12,428 bases of DNA, from assembly GCA_026770585.1 (NCBI GenBank), contig MU646328.1, positions 982,987 to 995,414 on the forward strand, in the 5' to 3' direction. This document shows, in pieces, positions 12,249 through 12,428 of this stretch. Position 1 is the stretch's first letter. Every line of letters starts with the position of its first letter. This stretch comes from Baffinella frigidus. Taxonomy: Eukaryota > Cryptophyceae > Cryptomonadales > Baffinellaceae. The translations under genes were made by a program, and so were the position numbers. The notes under the pieces are model-generated. The model did not search any database. It was given only the letters and a program-made list of their open reading frames with translations, and was not told the DNA's origin.

Positions 12249-12300
12249 GAGCAATCTCGCGTCCTCCGCATCCTTCGTAAAGTCACAGCGCGTCTCACGG
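12249..12300 (+). CDS. Exon EQSRVLRILRKVTARLT of the plus-strand gene
   Basis: 17 codons plus one base, beginning in phase 0 after CCCTAAACCAG and ending ACGG|GTCAAC (12301), where repeat resumes. It is a basic amphipathic helix, and joined to the previous exon it reads ..WRENAA-EQSRVLRILRK.., a continuous helix. The donor GTCAAC is weaker than the others. The gene continues beyond the right edge. Confidence 0.58.
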
Positions 12301-12428
12301 GTCAACCCTAAGCCATAAACACTAAACCCTACGCACTAAACCATAAACACTAAACCCTAACCACTAAACCATGAACACTAAACCCTACGCACTAAACCAT
12401 AAACACTAAACCCTAACCACTAAACCAT
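12301..12428. repeat. Telomere-like array with 14-bp and 56-bp higher-order periods
   Basis: Units ACGCACTAAACCAT, AAACACTAAACCCT, AACCACTAAACCAT and GAACACTAAACCCT form a 56-bp block starting at 12331 and again at 12387. Each 14-mer is two diverged heptads. The array runs off the window. Confidence 0.88.

Noticed and set aside
1-12428. A CRISPR array or bacterial defence locus
   Set aside because: The repeats are heptad-derived or palindromic, without uniform repeat-spacer structure, and the exon/intron signals are eukaryotic.

Overview
The window looks like nuclear DNA from a eukaryote, most likely a unicellular alga or related protist with plant-type telomeres. There is no long intact gene, no operon and no bacterial signal. 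Instead there are short exon-sized open segments bounded by GT-AG splice signals, many small palindromic (MITE-like) elements, a CT microsatellite, and eight or more degenerate TTTAGGG/CCCTAAA arrays. The lineage (cryptophyte, chromerid, dinoflagellate or other) cannot be fixed from this sequence.

Layout: 1-450 is telomere-like DNA that switches strand near 340. 608-2228 holds a small plus-strand gene tail (exon at 890-950, terminal exon at 2033-2083) between two copies of a 122-bp hairpin element. 2229-3343 is hairpins, a CT microsatellite and two more copies of that element. 3344-4500 is a minus-strand coiled-coil exon family whose copies are separated by a telomere-like array. 4531-5013 is nested palindromes. 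5254-6124 is a GC-rich minus-strand gene with a short IQ-like exon and a long Ser/Pro-rich terminal exon. From 6355 to the right edge a plus-strand helical, Arg/Trp-rich protein is spread over many short exons (6355-6414, 6559-6879, 8484-8615, 10099-10179, 11362-11417, 11982-12030, 12249-12300 are the clearest). Several exons have duplicated or decayed copies nearby. A short minus-strand gene end (10589-10848) sits within one of its introns.

The most interesting observation is that the telomere-like arrays are not just debris between genes. Several run from a 5' splice site to a 3' splice site between exons whose phases agree: 12031-12248 and 11418-11981 on plus, and 10634-10812 on minus. In these, CCCTAAA is the sense strand. 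The repeat resembles a branch point (CTAAAC) and a pyrimidine tract, and the intron ends in CCCTAAACCAG, CAACCCCCAG or CCCTAACAG. The array bounded by coiled-coil exons at 4093-4467 follows the same rule on minus. A second observation supports mobility: a 151-bp segment holding an exon end, its donor site and telomere-like repeats (copy at 8595-8752) has been inserted in inverted orientation at 9708-9858, flanked by a perfect 6-bp duplication TGCGGC, and an uninterrupted paralogous target lies at 9315-9336. Together these suggest that telomere-like DNA spreads here and becomes intron sequence.

All gene models are read by eye from splice signals and reading frame. None of the proteins could be assigned to a named gene.
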